Source: Gautieria morchelliformis
Lineage: Eukaryota > Basidiomycota > Agaricomycetes > Gomphales > Gomphaceae
Direction: 5' to 3'
Assembly: GCA_015179125.1 (NCBI GenBank)
Contig: WHVA01000016.1
Span: 186,001 to 250,000, forward strand
DNA length: 64,000 nt
Translations under genes and position numbers: made by a program
In this document: positions 22,885-33,103 of the stretch, piece after piece
Position numbering within the stretch: the first letter of the stretch is position 1
Layout of the letters: each line of letters begins with the position of its first letter
The notes under the pieces: generated by a model
What the model was told of the DNA's origin: nothing
Databases searched by the model: none
The model's input: only the letters and a program-made list of their open reading frames with translations

Positions 22885-24090
22885 CTACAGATAGCCACAG
22901 TCCTTCATCCACCCTCGCGCATGTCTGCGTGTAATCCGATCCAGTGCCTCGTAGAGAAACATGAATAGCTCAGCCCTCTCCTTACTTGCAACACATGCAC
23001 GGAACTGGGCACCATGACGTCTGAGGTGAGCTTTGATGAAGGAGAATGATTCTTCAATCGGGTTGAGATCGGGCGAGTACGGCGGAAGATACATCAGTTT
23101 GATTCCTCTGCAAATGCAAGATTAGACACTAGTGAAAACAGTTTATAATGGTAAAAACCTTTGGGCACATAAGAGTGAGACCTCAGGTATGTGGTGAATG
23201 GCGCAGTTATCCATAACAAGAATGCTCTGTGGTGCCGGGTAAGGGTTCATTACCTCTAAAAGGCCCTTCAGAAACCCAAGGAACTCTGGACCGTCGTATG
23301 CCCCTAATTTGATATGGCTATAGATGATTCCATCTTGTGAGAGCGCCGGAAGGATTGAAAATCTGAGTGGATATTAGCGATACAATAATGGAGGCCCGTG
23401 CACAAATCGTTACCTTTCGCCCCTTTGGAAACATGCTTGCACTCGAGGCCTACATCCCTTGTAAGCCCATCTCATTAGTCTATACGTTGTGCGAAGGTCA
23501 ATTGCGCTTTCATCTGTGAAAACCAAACGGTCCGGTGGTTAACTACCAATACGAAACTGGAAAGCAGTCCGCGAGGCTTCACAGCGCTCTGTGGCTGCCC
23601 GTGAAAGCTGGATTGGAGACAAATATAAAGGTTGTCATTCTTCAAGGATTTAATGACTCACTTTCTTTCTTTGCAAGCCAAGATGTCTAAGCATCCTCCA
23701 GACAGTTGATATACTTACTAAAATATCATGCTGCACCTCTAGCTCTTCGACAAGCTCATCAAGGTAAAGATCGGGTGAACGTTCAAGAAGCGCAAGAAGA
23801 AACTGTTATAAAATAAAATAAGCTACAGCTAAACACAGACATGAATTACTTACTTCACTCTGAGCTGAGGTCATTTTTGACCCATGAGATAGCCGCTTTG
23901 GCTCTTCCATGACGTCTCCAACATCCCGCCAGAGTTTGATTGTGTGTTGAACTACACGTAGTGACATATCGAGGTCAATTGCAATATCGGTTGATTTCTT
24001 GTTGAGCTTGAATTTTTGGTGTATAACGCGATCCCGCAGATCCTTGCTGTACATGTGACGAACAGGTTTAGGGTTGCCAGGGCGAGGCAT
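22885..24090 (-). pseudogene. Tc1/IS630-type transposase with introns and one stop
   Basis: From ATG 24090 the protein starts MPRPGNPKPVRHMYSKDLRD, followed by a helix-turn-helix region (KKSTDIAIDLDMSLRVVQHT). A second HTH-like part includes VSISTVWRMLRHLGLQRKK. The DDE core follows: first Asp in LVFTDESAIDL, second in ILVMDNCAIHH, Glu in [14 protein letters not shown]. There are 34 residues between the second Asp and the Glu (DD34E, Tc1 type). Phases work with short introns near 23860-23808, 23670-23615, 23413-23363 and 23158-23107. One in-frame TAA (23541-23539, before PPDRLVFTDES) breaks the coding sequence. It would catalyse cut-and-paste transposition at TA sites. Confidence 0.85.
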
Positions 24091-24309
24091 ATGAGCGATG
24101 GTGTGGGTAGTACATACAAGGAGAACGGAAGTTCCCGAAACACACACCCTGACCAAGAATTCTATGACATGAATCGTGCGACAGCATTTGCACCCTTACT
24201 CCCAATGCTGAACCCCAACTCAAGTGTAATTTTCAGGTGTCGAATGGCCACTATCCCATTTTTATTGGTGAGTTTGCTACTTATGCTTACTTTACATCCT
24301 CGCTGAAAG

Positions 24310-24811
24310 GGCTGTCACGTGTCCCAACTACAAGTCCACCATTGTGACTTGAAGCGCCCCTTCTACTCGTACAAGCACGAGCAGTTCCTTCCTGTCGTCC
24401 ACCCGCACCCCAACCGACCGCGGCTCCATCACTCCTACCATCAACACCCTTGCGATGACCACCGCCACGTCCCGCGCCTCCACGCGCTACCGCAACACCA
24501 ACCGCGGTGACGCCCTCGCACGCCTCGAGGGCCGCCAGCCCAGTCGTGTCACGTCCGCGCTCCTGTCCCTCTACCGGCTGCCGTTTGGGCCAATATCCCC
24601 CATGTCCCCTGCGTGGAGTCCCCTGGGTGTCAAGGTGTGTCGACGCCCCCACACCCTGCTAACCGTATGCCCAGTCTCCTCACGATGAGCTCCGTGTCGT
24701 CCGTGCTGCAATCGCACCTGCACCTGCACCTGTACCTGCACCCGCACCCACACCAGCACCCGCACCCACACCAGCACCCGCACCCACACCAGCACCCGCA
24801 CCCGCACCCGC
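24310..24811. repeat. Proline/histidine-coding low-complexity DNA
   Basis: C-rich sequence. From 24717 to 24810 it becomes a short-period repeat of CCGCACCCACACCAGCA-like units, readable in plus frames as His-Pro-rich protein (HPHPHQ). It leads directly into the right inverted-repeat arm and corresponds to the minisatellite inside the left arm. No independent gene is supported. Confidence 0.5.
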
Positions 24812-25249
24812 ACCTGCCGCCGCCCGCTCCCCCACCACCCCGTCCTCCTACACCAGCTCGCCCACCCCAGCACCTCCACGCCCCTCACCCCACCGCATAC
24901 GTGTGCGCCCCCACGGTTTCCGAGCTTAAGAACGTGTCAGGATCGGCGAAGCTGCCTTATGGTGCATTGGCACTCGGTGCGGAAGGGATCAAAGATTTCG
25001 GGGCTTATGCTACACAGGAGGAAATCCGACATCGAGAATGAACGCCTACCGTCAGATCTCACTGATCCAATGTCAGAAGAAGCTAAGCCCTTCCTCTCCA
25101 ATCCTATGACACCCTCTTGTGGAGATTCTCCTGTAGTGGGTTCTCACCATTAGTACAAAGTAGCAAACAAAATTATAAGCTGCATTGAACTACATACAGT
25201 AAGCTAAGCTTGACATTGTTCCCCCTCAGCACCCAAAATGCAAAATAAA
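24812..25249 (+). repeat. Right arm of the long inverted repeat
   Basis: Reverse complement of 16702-17125 with few differences. It encodes the same C-terminal segment (PTAYVCAPTVSELKNVSG, then GAEGIKDFGAYATQEEI, stop at 25041) followed by about 200 bp of shared non-coding sequence ending ATGCAAAATAAA. The two arms diverge immediately beyond the A-rich end, which is compatible with a retroposed 3' end or a transposon terminus. Confidence 0.7.
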
Positions 25250-25904
25250 TAAACTATACAGTGGGTCCCTAAGGGGCCCACTGGGATTATGTAATAACTA
25301 ATGTACATGTAGATACACAGGTTATTTACATGGAAGGGCTGTCTAAGTAGCGACAATCCCTTCGCCGACAGCACAGAAAATAGTTCAAAGGCTAAGGTAA
25401 CGAAGATGAAGTATGAGAACTCACCAGTGATGCCTAAGTCCTCTTCTGGTCAAAGATAGAAATCTCCAGGAGAAGGCTCAAGACGATGATCACAGCGAGG
25501 TCAAGTTTGCACAAGATGGACGATGTATGATAATTAAACTGAGGAATATACATGTGAATGTAAACTACTTATATCGAATGCTCGTAAGGTATTAGCGAAT
25601 AGGAAAGAGGCCGTCATGAGTCAGGGTATGATAGGGGTGCGCAGTCGTGATACAAAATAGATGAAATAAACATACAATAGAGTGAGGGAAGAGTGCAAGC
25701 ATAAAATGACGGAGAGTAAAGGTGGCGAAGGCACTTATGTACGAAACCATGTCTTGGGACCTGCATGCATGCTATCCTGCACAGACTCTTCATCTACCGG
25801 GTTGATCCCACATGACCTACAGATGGGATGTCCCGCGAACACATTCTGGCCATATGAACACCCAAAGGGGTTGGATTGAGAAGATGATGCGGCTAGTGAT
25901 GAAT
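25250..25904. other. No gene seen; near-palindrome at the start
   Basis: ACAGTGGGTCCCT followed by AAGGGGCCCACTG (25259-25284) forms an imperfect palindrome just outside the inverted-repeat arm. The rest shows no coding signal that I can defend. Confidence 0.3.
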
Positions 25905-26141
25905 CATCACGCCGGGTAAATGGTATCGATCGAATTTGATGGTGTGCCTGCTGGCAAAATGTTCAAGCAGCAAACAGCGGTTCGGAGAATGGGGCGAACA
26001 GCGAATAGAGTGGACGTAGGGGAAGAGTGATCGAAGGGTGAGGTGAACACTGGCGAATATGCTAGGGAGTGATGAGGGGGAACATAGAGGCAGTGGGTAA
26101 GAGAAATAGACAGGTCATGACAATACCCCACTCTGCGCTGT
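25905..26141 (-). pseudogene. PIF/Harbinger transposase relic, 3' part
   Basis: This is the continuation of the gene at 33665-34771, displaced by the Gypsy insertion. On the minus strand, right next to the insertion point, comes AEWGIVMTCLFLLP. In PIF/Harbinger nucleases the Glu of this motif is the third catalytic residue. Further on, CCLNILPAGTPSNSIDTIY, in another frame, resembles the usual C-terminal block. Frame changes show decay. Confidence 0.6.
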
Positions 26142-26702
26142 TGTTACGATACGATCCGTCGTAAGGTTGACCGAGGTCGGGAACGAAACCCGAGGCAAGG
26201 TCCGAGGTTACGGGGCGAGGTTTGGATGGGGAAGTCGGAGAGGGACTTGGCTTCAGCTTATGTGCTGCGCCGACCCTACGCACGAGTCCCAATTTCGGAG
26301 GTAAACGAATAAGAGGCGAGGTTCTGGCTTAAGAGGCGAGGCGTAGAAACTAGCTAGGGATCGAAGGGACACGATAGTTGATTTTCAGACTGAGGAGTAG
26401 GAATGCATACAAGGGGGTTATATACGGACGAGGTGCAAGTCAGGGGCGAACGGATTAGTGGAGGTCAGGGCGAGGTCAGGAGACCGAGGTCAGGGCGAGG
26501 TAATATACGAATGATGCGTGATGGAGCGGAATCAGTAACTAAGGGGATACGGGCATGGGATCAAGGTCGGATATGAGTTCAAGCTCGGGATCGGGCTCGG
26601 GCACGGATAAGTATCATATGTACTCGGGCATGAATATCACAAGGCTCGGGCTCGGAAGAAGGTTCTACCGGTAAGTAGCCGGCCAAAGGCCGGGTCCTTA
26701 CA
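26142..26702 (-). repeat. 3' LTR of the chromovirus
   Basis: 561 bp, TG...CA on either strand. It includes the TATA box (minus TATATAA at 26424-26418) and the predicted transcript start at about 26392 (CAGTCTGAAAAT). It appears identical base for base to 33104-33664. Confidence 0.95.
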
Positions 26703-26717
26703 GTATTCCCCCCTCAT
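26703..26717 (-). other. Polypurine tract
   Basis: The minus strand reads CATGAGGGGGGAATAC immediately before the 3' LTR. This is the expected position and composition for priming plus-strand DNA synthesis. Confidence 0.75.
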
Positions 26718-26875
26718 GGCCGAGACCCTCGAGGCCGTAATGTGAACAAGGTTCGCCTATCCTTGAATCTAGATCTCGGTCCGATGTTAAGTAGCCGGAA
26801 AGGCGAAGCTTAAATCGTAGCCGAGGTTGGATAAAAGGGTGGGTAGGAAGGCAGCGAACCCCATTGCCAACTAAT

Positions 26876-28016
26876 ATGGTGCGCCCTCAAGCCCTCTTCA
26901 GCTCAGCCGTCGACGAGAACAGCGTGAACAACGCGTTCGACCAGACTTTGTTGTCTGAGGAGAACGGAGCCTCAGGCGAGGTTACGCCCGAGGATCGACC
27001 CGAGGTTGGCACATTGCCAATTGATGAGACGGGGGCCATCGACATGCGGCAGCCGTGGCAGGAAGGACCGAGTGGAAAGAAGGTGAGTACCGTAGTTGTC
27101 TAATCATGGGCGCTGCTGATTTGTCTAGTATAAACGCATGTTATTCTCCTACCACCCGACCGACTTGTCCCTATACGGGTACAAGCTCGCCGACGGGGGA
27201 CCTCGCGAGTGGCAGCTCGCGACCAAGGCCGAGGCGAGGTGCGCGCGCTGCGAAGAGCGCGACTATACGTGCCTTCGGGCCGTTAGTCTCGACTTCGGCC
27301 TCGCCGACCAGGGTGCTTGCGTGTGGTGCAGGACCCGTTCCTTGGGTTGTAGTATCGCCCAAGGTCGCCGCAGCAAGGCAACCCCAGGCAAGGGTCAGGC
27401 GGGTACCGCGAGCAAGAAGCGAGCGAGGAGCGAGGAGGCCGAGGATGGACCGAGGCCGAGGAAAGAGGCCAAGGTTCAGGACGAAGTTGCAGAGGACGAC
27501 GACTCGAGTGATTGGGTCGAGAGGAACCTTGAGATGAGGGTAGAGCGGATGGAAGCGAGGTTGAGCGAGGAGAAGGGTAAGGAGACTGGGGAAGTGAGGC
27601 AGCGTGAGGAGACAGTGGTCGGGGAAGCGAGGCAGACTGAGGGGGAGGAAACCGAGGTTGGAGGTCGGAGGGCGAAAAAGGACAAGAAGACGAAAAGATC
27701 GGAGCGAAGTGCGGAGATGAGGGAGTTGATAGCGGCGGTGAGGGATGTGGGACAGAAGGTTGGCGAGGTTGGGGAGAGGGTGTGCGAGTTGCTAGGGGAG
27801 TTTAGGGCTGCGAATGACAGGATGAGCAGGGCGGACGTGGAGTTCATGAGGATAAGGAGGAGGCGGAATTATTTGAAGCGGATGCAGGGGGCGAGAGACT
27901 TGGCGGATTATGGGGGACATGGGGGTCTGGTGGAGCGAAGTAGTAGCAGTAATGAGGAGGAGTCAGGCGAGGGGAGCGAGGAGAGCGAGGGAGAGGATAT
28001 GAGGATGGTGGAATAA
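26876..28016 (+). CDS. Spliced antisense accessory gene carried by the chromovirus
   Basis: On the strand opposite to gag-pol, exon 1 (26876-27082, starts MVRPQALFSSAVDENSV) joins exon 2 (27129-28016) across a 46-bp intron (GTGAGT...TCTAG, phase 0). The protein is 364 residues. An ATAAAAG box lies about 45 bp before the ATG. Exon 2 begins YKRMLFSYHPTDLSLYGYKL and has two cysteine clusters, CARCEERDYTC and CVWCRTRSLGC (each C-x2-C-x5-6-C), reminiscent of fungal zinc-cluster proteins. Next come a basic KKRAR segment, a charged, probably coiled-coil region (RNLEMRVERMEARLSEEKGK), a KKDKKTKRSERS basic patch and an acidic serine-rich tail. It ends 103 bp from the pol stop, convergent. It is intact in an otherwise young element. 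Function unknown; nuclear, DNA-binding or regulatory is an inference. Bases 26718-26875 are leader with no other feature. Confidence 0.72.
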
Positions 28017-28119
28017 CTAGTAAATGGAATAATAGACTTTTCTTGGATTTTATCGATTTTGTTTTGAAGGGTTTTTGTCATCTAACTACCGGGGTCATGG
28101 GGATTAACAGGGAAAACGA

Positions 28120-31100
28120 TCATAGAGCAGTCAAGGGGCCGGGCTTGCCCGGGTAAGAGTCATGGAAATCCGTGACCAGCTCCGAGGCATGATCAAGCTC
28201 GGAAGCGAGGATCCACGAGGTTTCTTCGTCGGTACCTTCGTAACCAGTCCACCTAACAAGGTAGAGTAATTTGCAGCTCTTGCGTCTATTATCGATCTTC
28301 GAGTCGAGGATTTCGGAAACCTCGAACTCGGGTTCGCCGTCGATAACGACTGGGGGCGGAGGCGGCTGAACTCGGTTTGGTATGGTGTTGGGCGAGGCTG
28401 GTTCGAGCATAGATACGTGGAAGACCGGATGGACTGAATGCATGTGTTCTGGAAGTCGAAGGGTGAAGGAGTGAGTACCCGCTCGGGAAATGATTTCAAA
28501 AGGACCCAAGAACTTCTCGGCGAGCTTCTTGGTAGGCCGAGTTGTTCGAAAGTACTGTGCCTTTACAAAAGCGAGGGATCCTACTTGGAAATCAGGAGCG
28601 GGCTTGCGACGAACATCGGCCGAGGCTTGGTAAGTTTTCTGAGCCTCGAGGATGGCGCGGCGAAGTTCTTGGTGAAGCTCGTCCAGGTCAACCACGAAGT
28701 CTCGGGCTCGTGCCGAGGCGAGGTCGCGCTCGGGGTGAACTGCGAGGTTCGGATGGTAGCCTTTATTGGCAAAGAATGGGGAGACGCCGGTGGTTGCGCT
28801 AGGCGCGTTGTTGTAGGCGAACTCGGCTAGGGGAAGGAGCGAAGCCCAATTGGACTGCTGATAGTTGCAATAGATCCTGAGGTACTGTTCCAAAGTTTGG
28901 TTAGCACGCTCGGTCTGACCGTCACCCTCGGGATGATATCCCGAGGTGAAATGCAACCGCATGTCCAAAGCTTTCCCTAGGGAACGCCAGAAGTGCGAAA
29001 CAAACTCGGAACCCCTGTCCGAGGTGACGTGCGAGGGGACTCCATGCTTTGAAAAGACATGAAGAACGAAGAGGTGAGCGAGCTCCTGCGAGGTTATCTT
29101 GTCTGTGGTTGGAATGAAGATAACCTGCTTAGTGAAGCGGTCAACAATCACTAGGATGGAGGTGAACTCGGATGAAGGGGGGAGTTGCTCAATGAAATCC
29201 ATAGAGATGGAATTCCAAGGTTTCTCGGGAACAGGAAGTTGCTTGAGGAGACCATAGGGTTTGTGACGTTGCGGCTTGCTTCGCATACAAGTGGTACACG
29301 TCTTGCAATACTCCTTGACAAAGGATCTAATCCCTGGCCAAGTATAGTCTCGTCGGATCAGCTCCAAGGTCTTGTTGACCCCGAAGTGTCCCGAGAGAAT
29401 GTGATCGTGCTTGTATTGCAGGATGCGAAGTCGAAGGTCTTGGGCCGCTGGAACATAGGTTCGGTTGTCAAGTTTGAGAAATCCCTCGGGGTCTGTGGTC
29501 CACCTCGGGTCATTAACCAAGCCGAGGTGCGACTTGGCTATGGGGTCCGAGGGGAGGTTTGCTAGTATGTCAGCTCGGATCTGCTCGGTATCAAGCAGTG
29601 AAGCGGCTCGGAGTACGATGGGAGCGAGGTTAGTAGCTCTAAGGGACGATGCCAGCTGGTGCTGAGTAAACACTGGCCGTAGGTTCTGCGGGTTTATGGT
29701 GGCATAGTCGCTATTCCCCTCTTTAAGGTAGACGTCCCATCGTCTGGTGAGAGAGTCAGGCTTCGTTCCGAGGCGACCAGGTCGGAAGCGTATGGCGAGG
29801 TTGAACTGGGAAAGGTATTCCGACCACCGAGCTTGACGACGGGTCAAGAGCTTCGTAGTTGAAAAGTATTCGAGGTTCTTGTGATCGGTGATAACGTCAA
29901 CTGGTTCGCCTGAGCCCTCTAGGTAGTGTCGCCAGCGTTGAAAAGCTTCAAAAATGGCGAGGAGCTCCTTGTCGTGAACATCGTAGTTGAGCTCGGTAGA
30001 GGTGAATGTGCGGGAGTGGAAAGCGACGGGATGAAGTTCGCCTTCCGAGGTTCGTAGTGATAAGATTGCCGCTAAGGCATAATCTGATGCATCAGTCTCT
30101 ACGATCAGTGGAAGGTCAGGAATCCAGTGAGTAAGGATAGGGGCGGTAGTGAACGCCCTCTTCAACAGGTTGAAAGCCCGTCGACAATCCTCGGAAAAAT
30201 TCCAAGGGGTACCCTTGCGGGTAAGTCGGGTGAGAGGAATGGTGATGTCGGAGTAGTTGTGAATGAAACGTCGGTAGAAGTTGGCGAAGCCGAGGAAGGA
30301 TTGGATGTCGCGAACTTTGCGAGGTTCAGGCCAGTCTTGAATGACCTTTACTTTGTCATCTGCCATAGTGAGGCCCTCGGGAGAGAGTATGTAGCCGAGG
30401 AATTCAACCGAGTCGCGATGGAACTCGCATTTGTCTTCTTTGGCGAAGAGGTTGTTGAGTCGTAGTCGTCGCAAGACTTCCTTGACATGTTCAACATGTT
30501 TGGAGGGGTCACTGGAGTAGATTAGAATGTCATCCAAGTATACCACCACACAAACGTCCAAAAGGTCGGCGAACACCTCGTTCATGAATCTCTGGAAGGC
30601 AGCAGGGCCATTAGTGAGACCAAATGGCATGACCAACCATTCGAACGACCCATAGCGAGTCCTGAAGGCGGTCTTCCATTCGTCACCCTCGGCCACCCGT
30701 ACGAGGTGGTAAGCGTGACGAAGGTCAATTTTCGTATAGATGCGAGCATTCTTTGGAGCATCAAGTAAGTCAGCAATCAATGGCAATGGATACCGATCTT
30801 TTTTTGAGATTTTGTTCAAACCTCGGAAGTCGACACACAACCGAAGTGAGCCATCTTTTTTGCGAACGAACAATACCGGTGCACCATGAGGCGAGCGTGA
30901 AGGTCGGATGAAACCGATGTTTAAATGCTCGTCGATGAACTCGCGTAGTGCTTTGAGTTCGGAAGCTGAGAGAGAGTAGATGGGACCGATAGGTGGCGAG
31001 GTCCCTTCTTCGAGGTTGATTTTGATATCGTGAGGTCGGTGGGGAGCTAGAGTGTCAGCGCGTGCTTTGCTGAACACATCTGCAAATTCGTGATATACTT

Positions 31101-31838
31101 CAGGAACATGTTTCTTAACGTTCTCAGGAAGCTCGGAAGAGCTTCCTCCCGATGTTGCCCCTCTGGCGAGGAGCTCAGGCGAAGCCAAATTGAGCTGAAA
31201 CACTTCGGACCCTTCCAATCTAGATGCGCGCATGAAAGCGGGTGCATTGATTAGGGAAACGAGGGGTGCTTGCAACTTCGGAAGCGAGGTCGGAGGCGGG
31301 GGCGAAGATGCCGTAGGCGAGGTCGAAGTCGTAGCCGAAGCTGAGCGGGCTGACGTCGCCGGGGTCGCTGGAGTCGTTGTTAGGTCGATGGTCTTGAAAG
31401 TAATACTGCCCAATACCCAGTCAATCGACGGATTGTAGCGGGTGAGCCAGTTGTGGCCAAGTACCATCGAGCAACTTGAGTCGAGCGAGGTTACGTAGAA
31501 GGTAACCCATTGTTGTTCGCCGGTCGGAAAGCAAATGCAGAGGTCTAGAGCTTGGGTAATGGTAGTGTTAGTACTACCGTCAAATAGTTTCAAGGGTATA
31601 GGAGAGACAGGATAAGCAGGCATGGAGTACTTCTGGACAAATCTGGATTCAATAAAACAGTCTGAGGACCCGCAGTCAACTAATGCAACAAAAGCGACGT
31701 TGGGCAGCGAAGGCGAGGTTAGATCTACATTAAGGGAATCTTTGGACAATGAATGAGAAGCGGCGCTGAGTCTGAGCACACGGGTGAGGTTACCGCAATC
31801 CTCGGATCGTGTGGTTCCGAGGTTGCTACCTATTTTTT
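28120..31838 (-). CDS. pol: Chromovirus Pol polyprotein
   Basis: About 1,240 codons are open without a stop. Positions count from a GTG codon at 31779. Protease VDCGSSDCFI (34-43) has Cys where Ser/Thr is usual after the catalytic Asp. Reverse transcriptase has VYLDDILIY (413-421). RNase H has IVETDASDYALAA (first Asp at 563). The integrase zinc region reads HDHILSGHFGVNKT with CKTCTTC. The integrase core has the Asp of ISMDFIEQLP, the Asp of SDRGSEFVS and the Glu of GDGQTERANQTLEQ. A C-terminal chromodomain (FEVSEILDSKI, YLVRWTGYEG, ETSWI) keeps the aromatic cage positions F, W and Y. The frame lies -1 to gag and overlaps its end, so it is probably made by frameshifting on an A6 run. The chromodomain would direct integration to marked chromatin. 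Confidence 0.95.
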
Positions 31839-33060
31839 CACCTCCGTAATGGAGGCTGAAGTCCCCTCGTTAGGGGTCTTCGTTGCCCGACCTTTAGAAC
31901 CGCTACTATTGGTAGACTTGTTCTTCGGGCAGTCCTTGACGACGTGACCTTTGGTGCCGCAAAGCAGACAAAGTCCTTGGTCGACCCGGCGTTGGCGCTC
32001 CTCGGGAAGCAGTTTGCCATCCTTTCCGAGTTTGCTCGAAATGTTGGGCTGGCTCTTGTTGTTCGAAGAGTTGTTGTCGTTGGAACCCTTGCCGCTGTTG
32101 TTAGTCTTGTTGCGGTTCTTATTGTTATTGGAACCACTGGAAGACTGGTGGTTGTTAGTGGCATTGCTACTGGACTGATTAGTGGTGCGTGCAGGCTGGG
32201 AGCTACGACCATTGATCATGGCGTCGTATTCCTTTCGCTCCCAGTAACGGCTATCGCATTCCAGCGCGAAGTTCCTAAGCTCGGCGAGGCTGCGGAATCG
32301 AGGGAAGTGAAGTAAGTCGTCCTTGATCCGTTTGGCCAAGCCCTTGTAGGCAAAGTGTCGGAGGGCCGCGTCGTTCCACTGAGTCCGAGTCGAAGCTCGG
32401 GCGAAATCGATAAAGAATCGCGCGGCCTTGTGGTGCTCTTTCATAACGATCTTCTCGAGGTCAATCTCGGCTTGGGCCGCGTTGTCGTATGGGCCGAAGT
32501 TAAGCTCGAGCTCGGCCTTGAAGCTGTCCCAGTCCTCGAGCCAATCTGGCTCGGGTTGGACTTCGCCGAGGATCGCCGGCTCGAAATATTGCAGAGCCGA
32601 GCCGGACAGGTAAGAAATAGCATACTGCACCTTTGAGGCCCCAGTCTTGAACGCGGTGGGGCGATCTCTGAAGTTGAGTACACATTGAAGGAAGAAAGTG
32701 CGAAGCTTGGCTTGGTCAGTACCGTCTAACTATCCGGTTCCTTGACCTTGGCTCGTGCTTCGGATTCGCGAGGTTTCGCGAGTTTGATGAACACTCGACG
32801 CATAAGCTCGTTGTCCTCGAGGTCACCGAGGTCCTCGGGCGGAAGGTTGGGGAGGTCCCGATCGTTGTCAGAACTTCTAGAGCCATCACCTGGATCACCT
32901 GGAGGGTCACCGAGGTTAGCCCTACCTTTGCCTTTGTTACTAGGCTCGGCGGGGTCTGCGAGGGGTATCCCCGGGGACGGGGTGAATCATCGGGGGCTTC
33001 CGAGAAACGTCGCTGTTCTGAGATACCCCGAAGGGTGCGAGAACGAGTTATCATGGACAT
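31830..33060 (-). pseudogene. gag: Chromovirus Gag, two apparent -1 frame breaks
   Basis: Starts MSMITRSRTLRGISEQRRFS at 33060. The plausible gag reading then moves to a second frame (GIPLADPAEPSNKG, PPEDLGDLEDNELMRRVFI) at a CCCCGGGG run near 32970. It moves to a third near 32730, just after KVKEPDS, continuing LRTFFLQCVLNFRDRPTAFK and YAISYLSGSALQYFEPAI. An Asn/Ser-rich stretch and a zinc knuckle, CLLCGTKGHVVKDC, close the protein, which ends EVKK before a TAG at 31832-31830. Nucleocapsid role. Because the LTRs are identical, the breaks are either very recent, assembly errors in short runs, or overlooked splicing. Confidence 0.75.
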
Positions 33061-33089
33061 CGTGAAAAAAGGGATACGTAGGGTGTAAG

Positions 33090-33101
33090 CAGTCTGAAAA
33101 T
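33090..33101 (-). promoter_or_regulatory. Self-primer binding site
   Basis: Two bases inside the 5' LTR the minus strand reads ATTTTCAGACTG. It is fully complementary (12 of 12) to CAGTCTGAAAAT at minus 33354-33343 in the LTR. That stretch lies 32 bp after the start of the TATA box (minus 33386-33380) and so is predicted to be the 5' end of the transcript. This is the arrangement of Tf1/sushi self-priming elements, in which the RNA's own 5' end is cleaved and used as primer instead of a tRNA. Confidence 0.8.
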
Positions 33102-33103
33102 AC

